Shown in pieces: positions 31,203 through 40,412 of a DNA stretch of 64,000 nt. The position numbers and the translations under genes are program-made. The notes beneath the pieces are model-generated. The model made no database searches. It was not told the origin of the DNA and was given only the letters and a program-made list of their open reading frames with translations. Within the stretch, counting starts at the first letter, position 1. Each line of letters begins with the position of its first letter. The stretch is from Durusdinium trenchii (lineage: Eukaryota > Sar > Dinophyceae > Suessiales > Symbiodiniaceae). Location: contig CAXAMN010021374.1 in NCBI GenBank assembly GCA_963970005.1, positions 222,621-286,620 of the forward strand, written 5' to 3'.

Positions 31203-31639
31203 AGAAGCCTTCCCTTCTTGCTTCACCAGTTGTGAGTCCGTCTTCGTTGGTCCAGGGACAACTCACAACTGCCTGGACCCCGTGCTGGTGAAAACTCTTA
31301 GAAACAGAGGTGGGCACTCACACCTACACCTCAATGTGGGCACACGCGCACGCAAAAGAAGGGAAGGACATGAAAAAGCGCGCTATATATATATGTATAT
31401 ACTTATATGTGACAGGCATTGGCAAGAAAACCAAATCACGATTTCAGTAGCTGCGTTTTCAGTACGCTTTGCATGTTTTCTATATATTTGGGGTTGCGTT
31501 TTCCCCAGCTGCGTTTCCTGCGTTTCCTGCGCGTTTCCTTTGGTAGGTGTAAAGAGACATGTGTCACTTTTCTGTGCCTGCAAAATTAACTACTCCTCGT
31601 CTGGCATGTTGGAAAAAGAGAAACCAAGAATACTGGGGT

Positions 31640-31850
31640 TCGCTTTGGAGCTGAATAACCAAAACGGTGTCAATTGCCTCCTGCTAATATATGGGAGAGA
31701 GAAAGAGAACTTTTTTAGCCGGATTGCTTGCTTAGAGCTTCAGACAAAGAAGAATGGTGCCCAATGCCTCAGATAGACCGAGAACAACTGTAACAACCAG
31801 ATTGCTTTTTCAGAGCTACAGAAAAAGCAATATGGTGCCCGTTGCTATGT
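31640..31850 (+). repeat. Degenerate tandem repeat, about 80 bp unit
   Basis: The pattern GGATTGCTTGCTTAGAGCTT ... AATGGTGCCCAATGCC at 31720-31770 recurs in diverged form at 31798-31847 (AGATTGCTTTTTCAGAGCTA ... TATGGTGCCCGTTGC). An earlier, more diverged unit (GGTGTCAATTGCC) lies near 31665. No coding function is evident. Confidence 0.6.
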
Positions 31851-31902
31851 GAAATCGAAGCAAAGCAACCAGCGTGAGCGGATTATGATTAAAGTGCCTG
31901 AA

Positions 31903-32101
31903 TCATCCTGCAACAGCCTGAGAACCTTTACGAGTGGAAGGTGCTTACAACACTCACACACACACACATAGCAGGTACACAAATGAAATTCCCTCCAGCG
32001 ATTTAGCATCGTTGGACAAGGTTCATCGCCGGAGGCCTGGCCCCCGTGTTTTTAAAAACTAAAGCTGAAGGGCTCCCTATAATGATTCTAAGGGTTACAC
32101 T
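31903..32101 (+). repeat. Dispersed repeat module X, second copy
   Basis: Matches 30043-30255 with small indels, including a (CA)n expansion and a shorter middle part. It lies after module Y rather than before it. Confidence 0.85.
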
Positions 32102-32103
32102 GT

Positions 32104-32135
32104 GTTGCGCGCGCGCGCACACACACACACACACC
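32104..32135. repeat. (GC)n(AC)n alternating purine-pyrimidine tract
   Basis: TGTTGCGCGCGCGCACACAC followed by further ACACAC: about 30 bases of strict alternation, a classic left-handed (Z) DNA-prone sequence. Confidence 0.8.
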
Positions 32136-32919
32136 TACGCCTTGCGGGTAGTCCATCTGCGCCGCAACACCGCTAGTATAGTGTCGAGTATGCGAGGTCG
32201 GGTGACAGTGTCTATAGTTTCTGTCCCGGAAAGCATTGCAGTGGGCCTTGAATTCTGCTGCAAAGTTCTCGCCAAAAGTCTCTCCAACCTGTCAGTGCAC
32301 AAATAGCATCATTTAAGGGAAGAGGGTTGATTTCTGATTGATGTTCAATTGTGGGGCACATGCCAATGCCTGAATGACATCCCCGATTGAAAAGACCAGG
32401 AGATCCAACGTCTGGAGATGGGGCTCAGCCTTGGGAAGTGGGGAAGCCCAAACGATTTCCTTCACACTGCAAGCAGTGGCCGCTAGCAGTGGGAACAAAA
32501 TCAACAATGTGAGGGGGTCCTCCAGGAAGCTCGCCCTCCCTCAAGCCAGCGGAGCTTCCATGAATTGCCTTTACTACTCACTACTTCCCCATGCTCGGCC
32601 GCCTAGCGGCCTACCCACCCAAAAAACAAACAAAAGAAAGGTTGCAAAGCTTCGATGTTTTGGTCTTCGAGTCTGCTCAAAGCTGGCTCATTGAGTCCCC
32701 GACCATATTCCAAAGATCCCTCCATGGTCCCAAAGCTGGGCGGTGGTTCAAATCCTTAGGGTTCATCCGTTGTGAAATAGTCTGCTAGACTATACCGTGT
32801 GTATTTTTCTGTTTGCTACATGTCGTGTTGTCTTGATAATGCTTCTGTAGACCCTCAGACGCGCATTTCTCTCCTGCTGTTCTTTCCCGTTCCCTTTTCT
32901 GTCTTGCTTTCTTGCTTTT

Positions 32920-33112
32920 TTCCTTCCTTCTTTCCTTCTTTCCTTCTTTCCTTCTTTCCTTCCTTCCTTCCTTCCTTCTTTCCTTCTTTCCTTCTTTCCT
33001 TCTTTCCTTCTTTCCTTCCTTCCTTCCTTACTTCTTTATTCCTTTCTGTCTCTCTCTCTCTCTCTCTCTCTCTGTGTCTCTCTCTCTCTCTCTCTGTCTC
33101 TCTTTCCTTCTT
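32920..33112. repeat. (CTTT)n / (CT)n polypyrimidine tract
   Basis: TTCCTTCTTTCCTTCC repeats for about 120 bp, passing into CTCTCTCT with TGTCTC interruptions. An uninterrupted pyrimidine strand of this length can form triplex (H) DNA. Confidence 0.9.
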
Positions 33113-35129
33113 CCTTTTCTTTCAAGACCATTCCCTCGAATCAGTGGCATTCACTTTGCCGATCCCTTGATCATGAGGAAAATTCAGCTCTGTAAGCTAG
33201 GCTTGCCACCATGGTTACCACCAGCGATTTGCCCGATTTGCCCTCCTGAATTCCCAATTGTGTGGCACAATCCCCGACAATGGGCAAAGAAGGCAAGTAG
33301 GTGCAGCCTTCATCAAAACGTTTGTTGTGGAAAAAACTCAACAAAACCACAGTCAGCCCTTATTGACAACCAATGAGCTACAGTAGGAACCAAACGAATA
33401 GTGAGAGCCTGATCCTGTGTCCTACCTAGAAGCTTACCTCCTCATTTAAGTAGGCGCATATTTACAGTAATTAAGGAGGCCGAAGAAGAAACACACACAC
33501 ACACCCCATGAGTCCCCATGAGCGCTCTCGTGAAACCTTGGACTCTGGACATGTGTGCTTTGCGAACAAGAGAGTTTTATGCTTTGTATATGGACCCGTG
33601 TTCCTTATGTGTCACTGATGAACATTGGGTGATAAGTTACAAAAGGCGAATGAACTGTCAAATCTGTCAAATCTAAGCACATCTACATAGATGCAAATAT
33701 GATCAAACAATGACTCTCTTTGCTGCTTGTCAGTTGCCTCTTTCGTCTTTTTTTGAATGCATCCACGAAAGCAAGAACATCAAGAGGCCATGAATCACCA
33801 GTACGCGTATGCTTCAGCTGCTGGGAATGCAAAGCTGAATACGACCCCCCAAGCGGACTGAAGTCAGTATTCAATAATTACTCCACTGTCTGAACAGCAA
33901 GCACATGGATCCCAAAGTTAGTCGGCAAAGGGATTAGCTAGTTTTGCAGCTGAACAACAAAACGCAACAACACAGCTACATGAACTGCGAAGTGTGAAGT
34001 GTCGCAGGACACTTGTTTAAGGCTTGTGTCATGAGACTGATTTAATTATTTGTCTAAAGCCTTTTGAAGACCGCATCAAAAAGTACTTGCAAATGAGTAC
34101 GTTTCCTTAACTTCAAGGACTGGGAGAAAGTGCCAACCCGCAGCCCTCAAGATGTCGAAGACAAAATATATATATACTGCAACCGCTGCAACCTAGTCAC
34201 CCAGTCTCATTCTTGAGTGCTCAGGCCAACATGCATCAGAAACAAAATAAGGGAAATTCATGCGCGATCTGCTCTCCTCCTTTACCAACATTGCAGCTTC
34301 AAGAGCATGATTCCAAGCCTTGAGACGTACGGCTTGAGACGGCTGCAGTTGCCATTGTGCGCGATTCTTCAACTTCGGCCAAAACAAGCCATATTGCTGT
34401 TGCCTGAGGACCTTGCTGCTCGAGTATTCACTGAAATCAGCGGAGTAATTCCGGTGACATGCAGAACTTGGGGAGCGCCAGTTGACCTCTGTCCAACATG
34501 TCTCTCTGGGAGGTCACAAGTAGATTCCAAGTATGTGCAGAACAGGTAGGATTCTCCCCAATCTCAGCTAGACCGCAGTCCCTTTGGGCAAATTGGAAAA
34601 TGTGTGAATTTGTGAAGAGCAATGGAAAATGAGTTTGCCTTTAAGCCAGTATTCCATTTCAACCATTGTATATCTATCTGCTTGATCTGCCCCTGACGTG
34701 GTTCGAATACCGCTCTGAAGCCTCAAAGCTGAGGAGCCGACGCCCCTTCCTTGAGCAGCAATTGCCAGAAATCCCGGCTGAACCAATCTAAGAGCCGGAA
34801 AAAGCTCTTTGAGCTGTTTGTAGTCGTCTCTGTTGTCTTTGGATCGATGCTTCGAGGTCGGAGCTCGGGTTCATCAGACCAAAAATAGAGCGGTGCCGTT
34901 GAAACCTGGGCGGTCTAGGCACTCGCTGGCCCACTCTGGGCGGCCCAATAGTTTGGCAAAGTTTCAGGTTTAGAGGGAAGTATGTGTATTTTCCTTACAT
35001 ATTATATATGTATATATGTTTATATAACTATTCTTTAAGCCCAAAGGGGTAGGCTGTGAGAAGGCTTGACTAAGCTAACAGGTATGGAGTAGCTACTAAG
35101 CTTAAGCAGCTACTACCTAGGAGGCAACG

Positions 35130-35139
35130 GGCTCAGGCT
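35130..35139. repeat. Left arm of a target-site inverted repeat
   Basis: GGCTCAGGCT is the perfect reverse complement of AGCCTGAGCC at 45796-45805. With the LINE removed, the two arms lie 34 bases apart and flank the 15-bp target site, so the element inserted into the loop of a potential hairpin. Confidence 0.6.
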
Positions 35140-35144
35140 TTTTC

Positions 35145-35159
35145 AAAGAAGCTCCCCCT
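35145..35159. repeat. Target-site duplication, left copy
   Basis: AAAGAAGCTCCCCCT, identical to 45767-45781. The next base on each side differs, so the match is exactly 15 bp. It directly precedes the spliced-leader relic of the DNMT-bearing LINE. Confidence 0.85.
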
Positions 35160-35176
35160 AGGCATCTGGGCTCAAG
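35159..35176 (+). other. DinoSL relic at the 5' end of the DNMT LINE
   Basis: TAGGCATCTGGGCTCAAG matches the spliced-leader 3' part TAGCCATTTTGGCTCAAG at 15 of 18 positions, ending in a perfect GGCTCAAG. It starts exactly where the left target-site duplication ends. This supports retrotransposition of a trans-spliced, full-length mRNA. Confidence 0.8.
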
Positions 35177-35280
35177 ACCCTTTGCCTGACGCCCCACCGC
35201 GAGGGCCGTGGCTTGGCTGCTGGCCTACTTGGCCAGGGTCTTGCGTCCACAGACCGCTGGTCACCATCAGCGGGATCGCC

Positions 35281-36846
35281 ATGGAAACTAAGGCCATGAT
35301 GATAGACACCAGGACAACAGCAGCAAGTTGCCTCATCGACTGGGCTGTGGTGGGCTTGCCATCGACTCTCGCCTCCTCGGTAAGGGCCAAACTGGTGGCT
35401 ATAGCTAATGCTGGAGTGCCTCAAGCGAATGACATGGAATGGGTTCTTTTTGGCGAAGTTGTGGGTTCCAGTGCTGGACCTCCCCTCACTGTCCATCTAC
35501 GACGACTTCCGCTGCTGGTGAATGATCCTGAGAGCCAGAAAGGAAACTGGGACACTTGGGATCTTGTTTGCCCGATTTCCCATGACCGTGTTGACTTTTC
35601 CATAGGCATGCAGATTGGCATTTTGACCAAGCCTTTCGATCGTCAAGCTTTGGGGAAGATTGTTGCTAGTGAAGGTGTTCCGGTTTGGAACGTGCCCTCC
35701 TTTCATCAGGAGTTTCCATGGAATGTCTCCCACCTTTTCTCAGGTGCTTATGAGGGATGGCTCCGTGCCATGTGGTGGTTGCAGCAGGCCAACCTTGGCC
35801 ATTCGTTCGCTACCCACACGTCAGTAGACTGGTGTCCTCAAGTGATGAAGTCATGGAGCTACAACCATGGCCACCAGCACCTTTGCGCTCCGATTGCAGC
35901 CTCCTTTGATTCGAAGGAGGTTTTCACTGGGATCTTGGCTGATATCGGTGAGCCCTCAATACTCCGGGCCACGTCAAACAAGACCAACCTGTTGATGACT
36001 CTTTCTCCACCTTGTCCCAGCTGGAGCAAAGGAGGGAAAAATTCTGGACTTGCTACTGACGAGGGATTCTGTTTCCTTGATGCTGTTGAACATGTGAGCC
36101 GGGCTCGACCTATTCTTGCACTGTTTGAATGTTCAGATGGCCTGGAAGTTCATCCTCATTGGAGAGTTCTTTCATCCGCATTACAGATGGCTGGCTATAA
36201 GAAGGCATGGTCGCAAGATGTCGCCATTCACCAGCTCACTGGCAATTTCCGTACACGGTGGCTGGCTATCTGGGTCAGGAAAGACATCCAGGCATCCAAA
36301 TCCTCTGAGCGGTTCCTGTGCATGATCAACCGGCGACTGAACTGGAATGATCCGAAGCATATGCATGACCTTCCTGCTGCATTGGGTGAGGAGCTCATCT
36401 TGCACTCATCCCAGGAGTGCGTTTATGGTGATCGTGCTCTGCTGCCTCCAGCAAAGAGGGCTCAAGTAGACAGCGATGCTTCCTTACAGCAGGTCCTTGA
36501 GCAGAGGCTCATCCAGAAAGGTGACTATTTGCCCACCCTGTGTGCGTCCTACACTGCGCAACACCTCCTTCAAAGGGAGCATTTGGAGGCCAAGGGCATT
36601 TTTGCAACGTTGGTTCAGCGGGTAGATCGGTTTTCCTTTGTGGAACCCTTTGTGTTTGTCTCCCTCTTTGGGACCACTGACTCGATTGCATTGCCAAAGG
36701 AACTCCGAACCGCCTTCCATCAGCTCGGGAATGCCATCTCTCAAATCCATGCTTTGATTGGTTTGGATTGGAAAGCATTGGAGCCGAACGTGCACAGAAG
36801 CTCAAGATTGCGCAACAATGTTGGGAGGAGCGGCTCACCTCTGTGA
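35281..36846 (+). CDS. C5 cytosine DNA methyltransferase-like domain (element-encoded)
   Basis: The frame is open from 35074; the first ATG is 35281, giving 521 codons. The sequence shows the DNMT order: motif I HLFSGAYEGW (35731, cofactor binding), then a SVDWCPQVMKS segment (motif II-like). Motif IV is LSPPCPSWSKGGKNSG (36001-36048), with the catalytic Cys codon 36013-36015. Motif VI is FECSDGL (Glu 36127), motif VIII-like NFRTRWLAIWVRK (about 36244). A target-recognition-size region follows, then SLFG (36664) and motif X HQLGNAIS (about 36719). It would transfer a methyl group from S-adenosylmethionine to cytosine C5 in DNA. The first 150 residues have no recognised domain. The domain itself is uninterrupted; the downstream polyprotein continues in the -1 frame from about 36790. 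Possible role: methylating element DNA or changing host silencing. Confidence 0.82.
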   Translation: METKAMMIDTRTTAASCLIDWAVVGLPSTLASSVRAKLVAIANAGVPQANDMEWVLFGEVVGSSAGPPLTVHLRRLPLLVNDPESQKGNWDTWDLVCPISHDRVDFSIGMQIGILTKPFDRQALGKIVASEGVPVWNVPSFHQEFPWNVSHLFSGAYEGWLRAMWWLQQANLGHSFATHTSVDWCPQVMKSWSYNHGHQHLCAPIAASFDSKEVFTGILADIGEPSILRATSNKTNLLMTLSPPCPSWSKGGKNSGLATDEGFCFLDAVEHVSRARPILALFECSDGLEVHPHWRVLSSALQMAGYKKAWSQDVAIHQLTGNFRTRWLAIWVRKDIQASKSSERFLCMINRRLNWNDPKHMHDLPAALGEELILHSSQECVYGDRALLPPAKRAQVDSDASLQQVLEQRLIQKGDYLPTLCASYTAQHLLQREHLEAKGIFATLVQRVDRFSFVEPFVFVSLFGTTDSIALPKELRTAFHQLGNAISQIHALIGLDWKALEPNVHRSSRLRNNVGRSGSPL

Positions 36847-38057
36847 ATGCTATCGTTCGACAGTGTGATGATATGTATGTGCTACAGCCCTTGGCTGACT
36901 TCGTTGCCAAAGCCGGACCTAGCATTGCAACGTGGCAACCATGGCTAGCAGGACACAAGCTTATTCGGTTTGGTGATGATGCTTCGCTTATTTCACTGAA
37001 TGTTGATGCTGCTTTGCCTGCAGTTGCCCAACTGCTATTGAGTCTTGATCTTGGTGACCATCTAGCCCCTCGGGTTCAGCTATGTCAGAATGGATGTACT
37101 TTCCCAGTTGATGTCAAATGGCATGATCTTCCCGAAGGCGAGCTTGTTGTGAAAATTGGGACGTTGCCTTTGGGAACTTTAAAGGTTGTCGCTGCCAGCA
37201 CTCACTGTGATGAAGAAGATCCAATTGTCTCCCCGACGCAGCCATGGAATGGGGACGACGTTGACCCGGCATTTGATCATCTGCAGGATGCCCACCGAGC
37301 GGGCTTCTTTCATGTTGCTGAACATCTATGTCAAGATGACCTTCCACGCCGTGCAGGTAAAGTTCTCCTTCTCTACCAAGATGGCCTGTTTGATTGGGTC
37401 GCCAGTGCGAACTTGGATCGACTTGGGAGCATTCCGGCTTTTCACTACCAAGGCAATCGCACACACTTCTTCAAGGTCAATCATGAAGCGCGCCAACATC
37501 TTCTGGGTGTTCCAGCAGTTATGGCCATACAGGGGAGCTACGATCCAACTGGGCTTGACAAGTGGGTTCTGCTTGCCGGAGGTCAAGACCTTCGATGGTG
37601 CAAAATCTGTCGGGTACCACGAGTGGCTACACCACGACAATGTGACGAATTGTTACAGCAACAGTGCCATGTCTCCATGAGAAATCTGATTGAGTGTCGT
37701 GGTGATCAGCCTATGATGCTTGTCAATGGAGATGTCCTTTGGAGTGACACAAGGGTCCAGAATGTGATGTCCATTGCTTTTGGAGGTATGGATCGACTCT
37801 CCGAGAACCCAAGCTGTAATGCCCACAATGATGAGGTCGCTGCCAGATTGCTCCAGTTCAATATGGAACCCGGTGCGATTGGGTTGGATGAGATGATCTT
37901 CCACTTTGATATCCTGCAGATTTTGATGCCAACCATTTGCTGGTGCCCTCCCGGTGTGTGGGCAAATCATGAAGCACAATTTCGGTTGCCTACAGAGCCT
38001 CAAGATCTCCAAAAGATGCTATCAGCATTTTGTGGTTCCGATTCTCGCGCTGTTTGA
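36768..38057 (+). pseudogene. DNMT LINE polyprotein, segment 2 (unknown domain)
   Basis: Continues the polyprotein one frame back from the methyltransferase segment; the two frames overlap by 79 bases and the true switch is near 36790. About 420 codons with no recognised domain. Features seen: a Cys pair CKIC (about 37600), a Trp-rich stretch and, near the end, GLDEMIFHFDIL (about 37885), followed by PPGVWANH. This is a DExxFH-like phrase that precedes the peptidase-like region. The frame is lost near 38045. A naming beyond 'retroelement polyprotein' is not justified. Confidence 0.55.
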
Positions 38058-38655
38058 TTGGATCTTTGTGGAGGTGAGATTCTTCGAAGGACAATGGAGA
38101 GTGCTTTATCATTCCCCTGAGCAGCTGACCATTCGGCAGACCAATGCCGTCCTAGAGCTCATCAACATCATGGGTGTACCAGTAGCACCGAATGCTTACA
38201 GGTGGATTCGAACTCCTGAAGACAATGATTTAGCCCCATGGCACACCCTGAAAACCTTCTATGCCAGGGCGGGGGCACCGCTCCTTCTTGAATCACACAG
38301 AAGCTCCCAACGGCTACAGAGGTCACAGTATGCCGCTCATATCATGCAAGTGATTGACCAAGCTGACCTTGATCGGATGGTACAATTTGCCAGGGCACGC
38401 CGAGGTGCTTTCCTCATTGCCATCACTGAGTCCCCCAGCCGAGCACGTGACCTTCTCTTGAGAGCTAGGAGACCGCTGCCAGTGTATGACATTCGTGAGA
38501 TCTTCTTCCTTGCTGATGATTGGTTGGACATGCGCCTCAATATATATATCGAACTCACCCAGGGTGGGCTACCAGTGATGAGATTGAGTTCATCATGTCC
38601 TTCTTCCTTCCTGACTCTTTTTGTCCGCCAGTTCTGCACCATGATCTTTCCCTGA
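38042..38655 (+). pseudogene. DNMT LINE polyprotein, segment 3
   Basis: Frame +1 relative to segment 2. It reads LFDWIFVEVRFFEGQWRVLY (about 38047-38106), then a helical region with many Arg residues (MVQFARARRGAFLI...SRARDLLLRARRPLP, about 38378-38485), ending in a frame change near 38560 (TQGGLP). The GQW strand resembles the GHW strand of the next segment with Gln in place of His, so this may be a diverged duplicate of the peptidase-like fold. No other family is recognised. Confidence 0.5.
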
Positions 38656-39509
38656 TCGCTGCGGGGGTCAAGATCCCTTGCGATGAAGTCCAAAGATTTG
38701 TTGCTCTCAGGGAAGGGCATTGGGTTGGCATTGAGGTTGTCTGCAATGCTACTGAGCACACGCGCCGTGTTGTTTTCTTACAGGTTCCACCTCGTGACCA
38801 GCAGTTCTGGCATGATTTTGCTGTGGATTACATTATCCCTTTTGGGTTCAGGCCGGTCATCATCGTTGACACCAACCGAACTCGGCCAGGCATGTGTGGA
38901 TGGGAGCTTCTCCACCGCTGGATTGTTGCTGACATTCGAATTCCGGACACTTTTCATGCGCCAAACCCCAAGAGACTCATCATTGACACCATTATTGAAG
39001 AAGCAAATGTGGCTTGGCGCCTTGCAGGTGCACCTCCAATGCTATGCACCTTTGCTGAGCAAGTTCGCCCCCTTTTCCTCATGGTTGGCGGTGTGCACCT
39101 TCTCCAACCCTGCTCGGCCGCTTCTTTGGGGGGCATGGAAGGTCAAGTGAGTCCGGATGCTGCCATGCAAGCTGATCCTTGGCAATTTGATGATCCCTGG
39201 AAAAACAAAAAGAAGCAAGTCAAGCAATTCAAGTGGGAAGATTTGCAACTACAGTCTGACCATCCCTTCGTTGCCAAAGACAAGACTCCGATCCCGTTTG
39301 TGCAGAAGCAACAGCTGTCAACCAATCGAGGTGGTATTGCCTTTACCAAAGGTAATCTACAGCAGGCTCGAGAGATTGCGCCCAAAGAGCCGTGTGCGCT
39401 TCTCCTCCCGCTGATTGATCCCACCGATCCTTTGAGCAAGCTGCCAGGCTTATCAGGGCCATATGAAGTGATTGTCTTTGACGCCGCTATGAACCAGCTA
39501 TTACCTTGA
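38520..39509 (+). pseudogene. DNMT LINE polyprotein, segment 4: Ulp1/C48-like peptidase candidate and linker
   Basis: From about 38560 this frame carries LREGHWVGIEVV (His codon 38718-38720), VIIVDTNRT (Asp about 38868) and PGMCGWELLHRW (Cys codon 38895-38897). The order His-Trp, Asp, Cys-Gly, with hydrophobic strands between, resembles Ulp1/C48 SUMO-type cysteine peptidases (HW...D...DCGxF). The Asp before Cys is replaced by Met, and no Gln motif was identified, so the assignment is tentative. A linker with ADPWQFDDPWKNKKKQVKQF (about 39174-39233) follows, then a conserved-looking block to 39487. The frame ends by a one-base loss near 39489. Confidence 0.5.
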
Positions 39510-40394
39510 CCCTTGCGGCGGTCTGTGAGATTGTCTTGGAGTGTGATGCACGGCTGACAACCAAGGATATCTTTCAGTCCTTCTATGACAATCCATTGGC
39601 CAAGTTCAAGGCTCAGCTCAAAGAAGTGTGCTCTGATCCAATTTGGGCCATGCTGCCATATATGGTTATCGGGCTGTCCAAGAGCAATCCAAGGAGAAAC
39701 ATGATCTTGCCGACCTCATCAAAGCTGCCTCGACCATCTCAGGGTATCGTGGCATTGCTGTCACCAAGCGTGGGCTCGCCCCGAGATTTGCCACTGATGC
39801 TTTGGCCACTGCAAGAGACCTTCTTCTACCGCAAGACGATCGTATATGTTCGATCAACAAGGCCATGGTCCCCAAGACCAACGTGGACAGTCTTGGATGG
39901 CCGGCAGGAATCTTGGCCAAAGATATTGTCTCCGCTGTTCATCAGGCAACAAAGGTCATGCATCCCGACCAGGTCCTTCAGACGAGCTGGTGTATGTGCT
40001 TGGACACTCTCATTTGAGGTCCCTCCAACAGTATCCAAGTTCTCCGTTAAGGTGAACGACAAGACCTTTGAGATTCTCCTCACGCCAGTGTCATATCGAC
40101 CCCCCTTCCAAAGGAAAAGGCAAGGGCAAGATGGCCAAGGGCACTGGGCCCCCTGCCGGTGAGAATGTCCCACCGCGTGGTTCAGTCTCCAAGGAGATCC
40201 ACTGCGAGAGGATCGATCGTCTAGAGGAGCAAGTTGGCAGATTGGAACAGAAACATGAGACACTCTCTGAGAAAGTTGATCGTCAGTTTGGGCAAGTGGG
40301 AGACCAACTTCGCCAGATTCTCCAATGCGTCCAACCTCGCCATCGTGAGCATGGAGGCACACCACCCCCGGTCAAACACCACCGGGCCGCCTGA
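39488..40394 (+). pseudogene. DNMT LINE polyprotein, segment 5 with coiled coil
   Basis: Three frames must be joined: EPAITLTLAAVCEIVLECD (39491-39640), then a Gln/Lys-rich part (39643-39990, ALATARDLLLPQDDR), then LSFEVPPTVSKFSVKVNDKT (39999-40060). The last part (40080-40394) is Lys/Gly-rich (KGKGKGKMAKGTG), followed by a heptad coiled coil EQVGRLEQKHETLSEKVDRQ. It ends at TGA 40392. No enzymatic motif is seen. The coiled coil could serve the oligomerisation role that ORF1 proteins have in other LINEs. Confidence 0.5.
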
Positions 40395-40412
40395 CAAACT
40401 CAGAGTGAATTC

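Larger units (their letters stand above)
32136..35144. other. No gene supported; simple repeats
   Basis: Contains a CTTT/CTTC-rich polypyrimidine tract (listed separately), short ACACAC at 33492 and TA-rich tracts at 34167 and 34997-35027. Frames are short. A GTGGTTCGAATAC phrase near 34697 resembles a tRNA B box, but no A box or cloverleaf could be built. Confidence 0.5.

Noticed and set aside
32740-32760. B-box-like GGTGGTTCAAATCC
   Set aside because: Isolated motif with no A box or acceptor stem.
34690-34715. tRNA B-box-like GTGGTTCGAATAC
   Set aside because: No A box at the right distance and no cloverleaf could be folded; also considered as a SINE head but no body or tail was seen.
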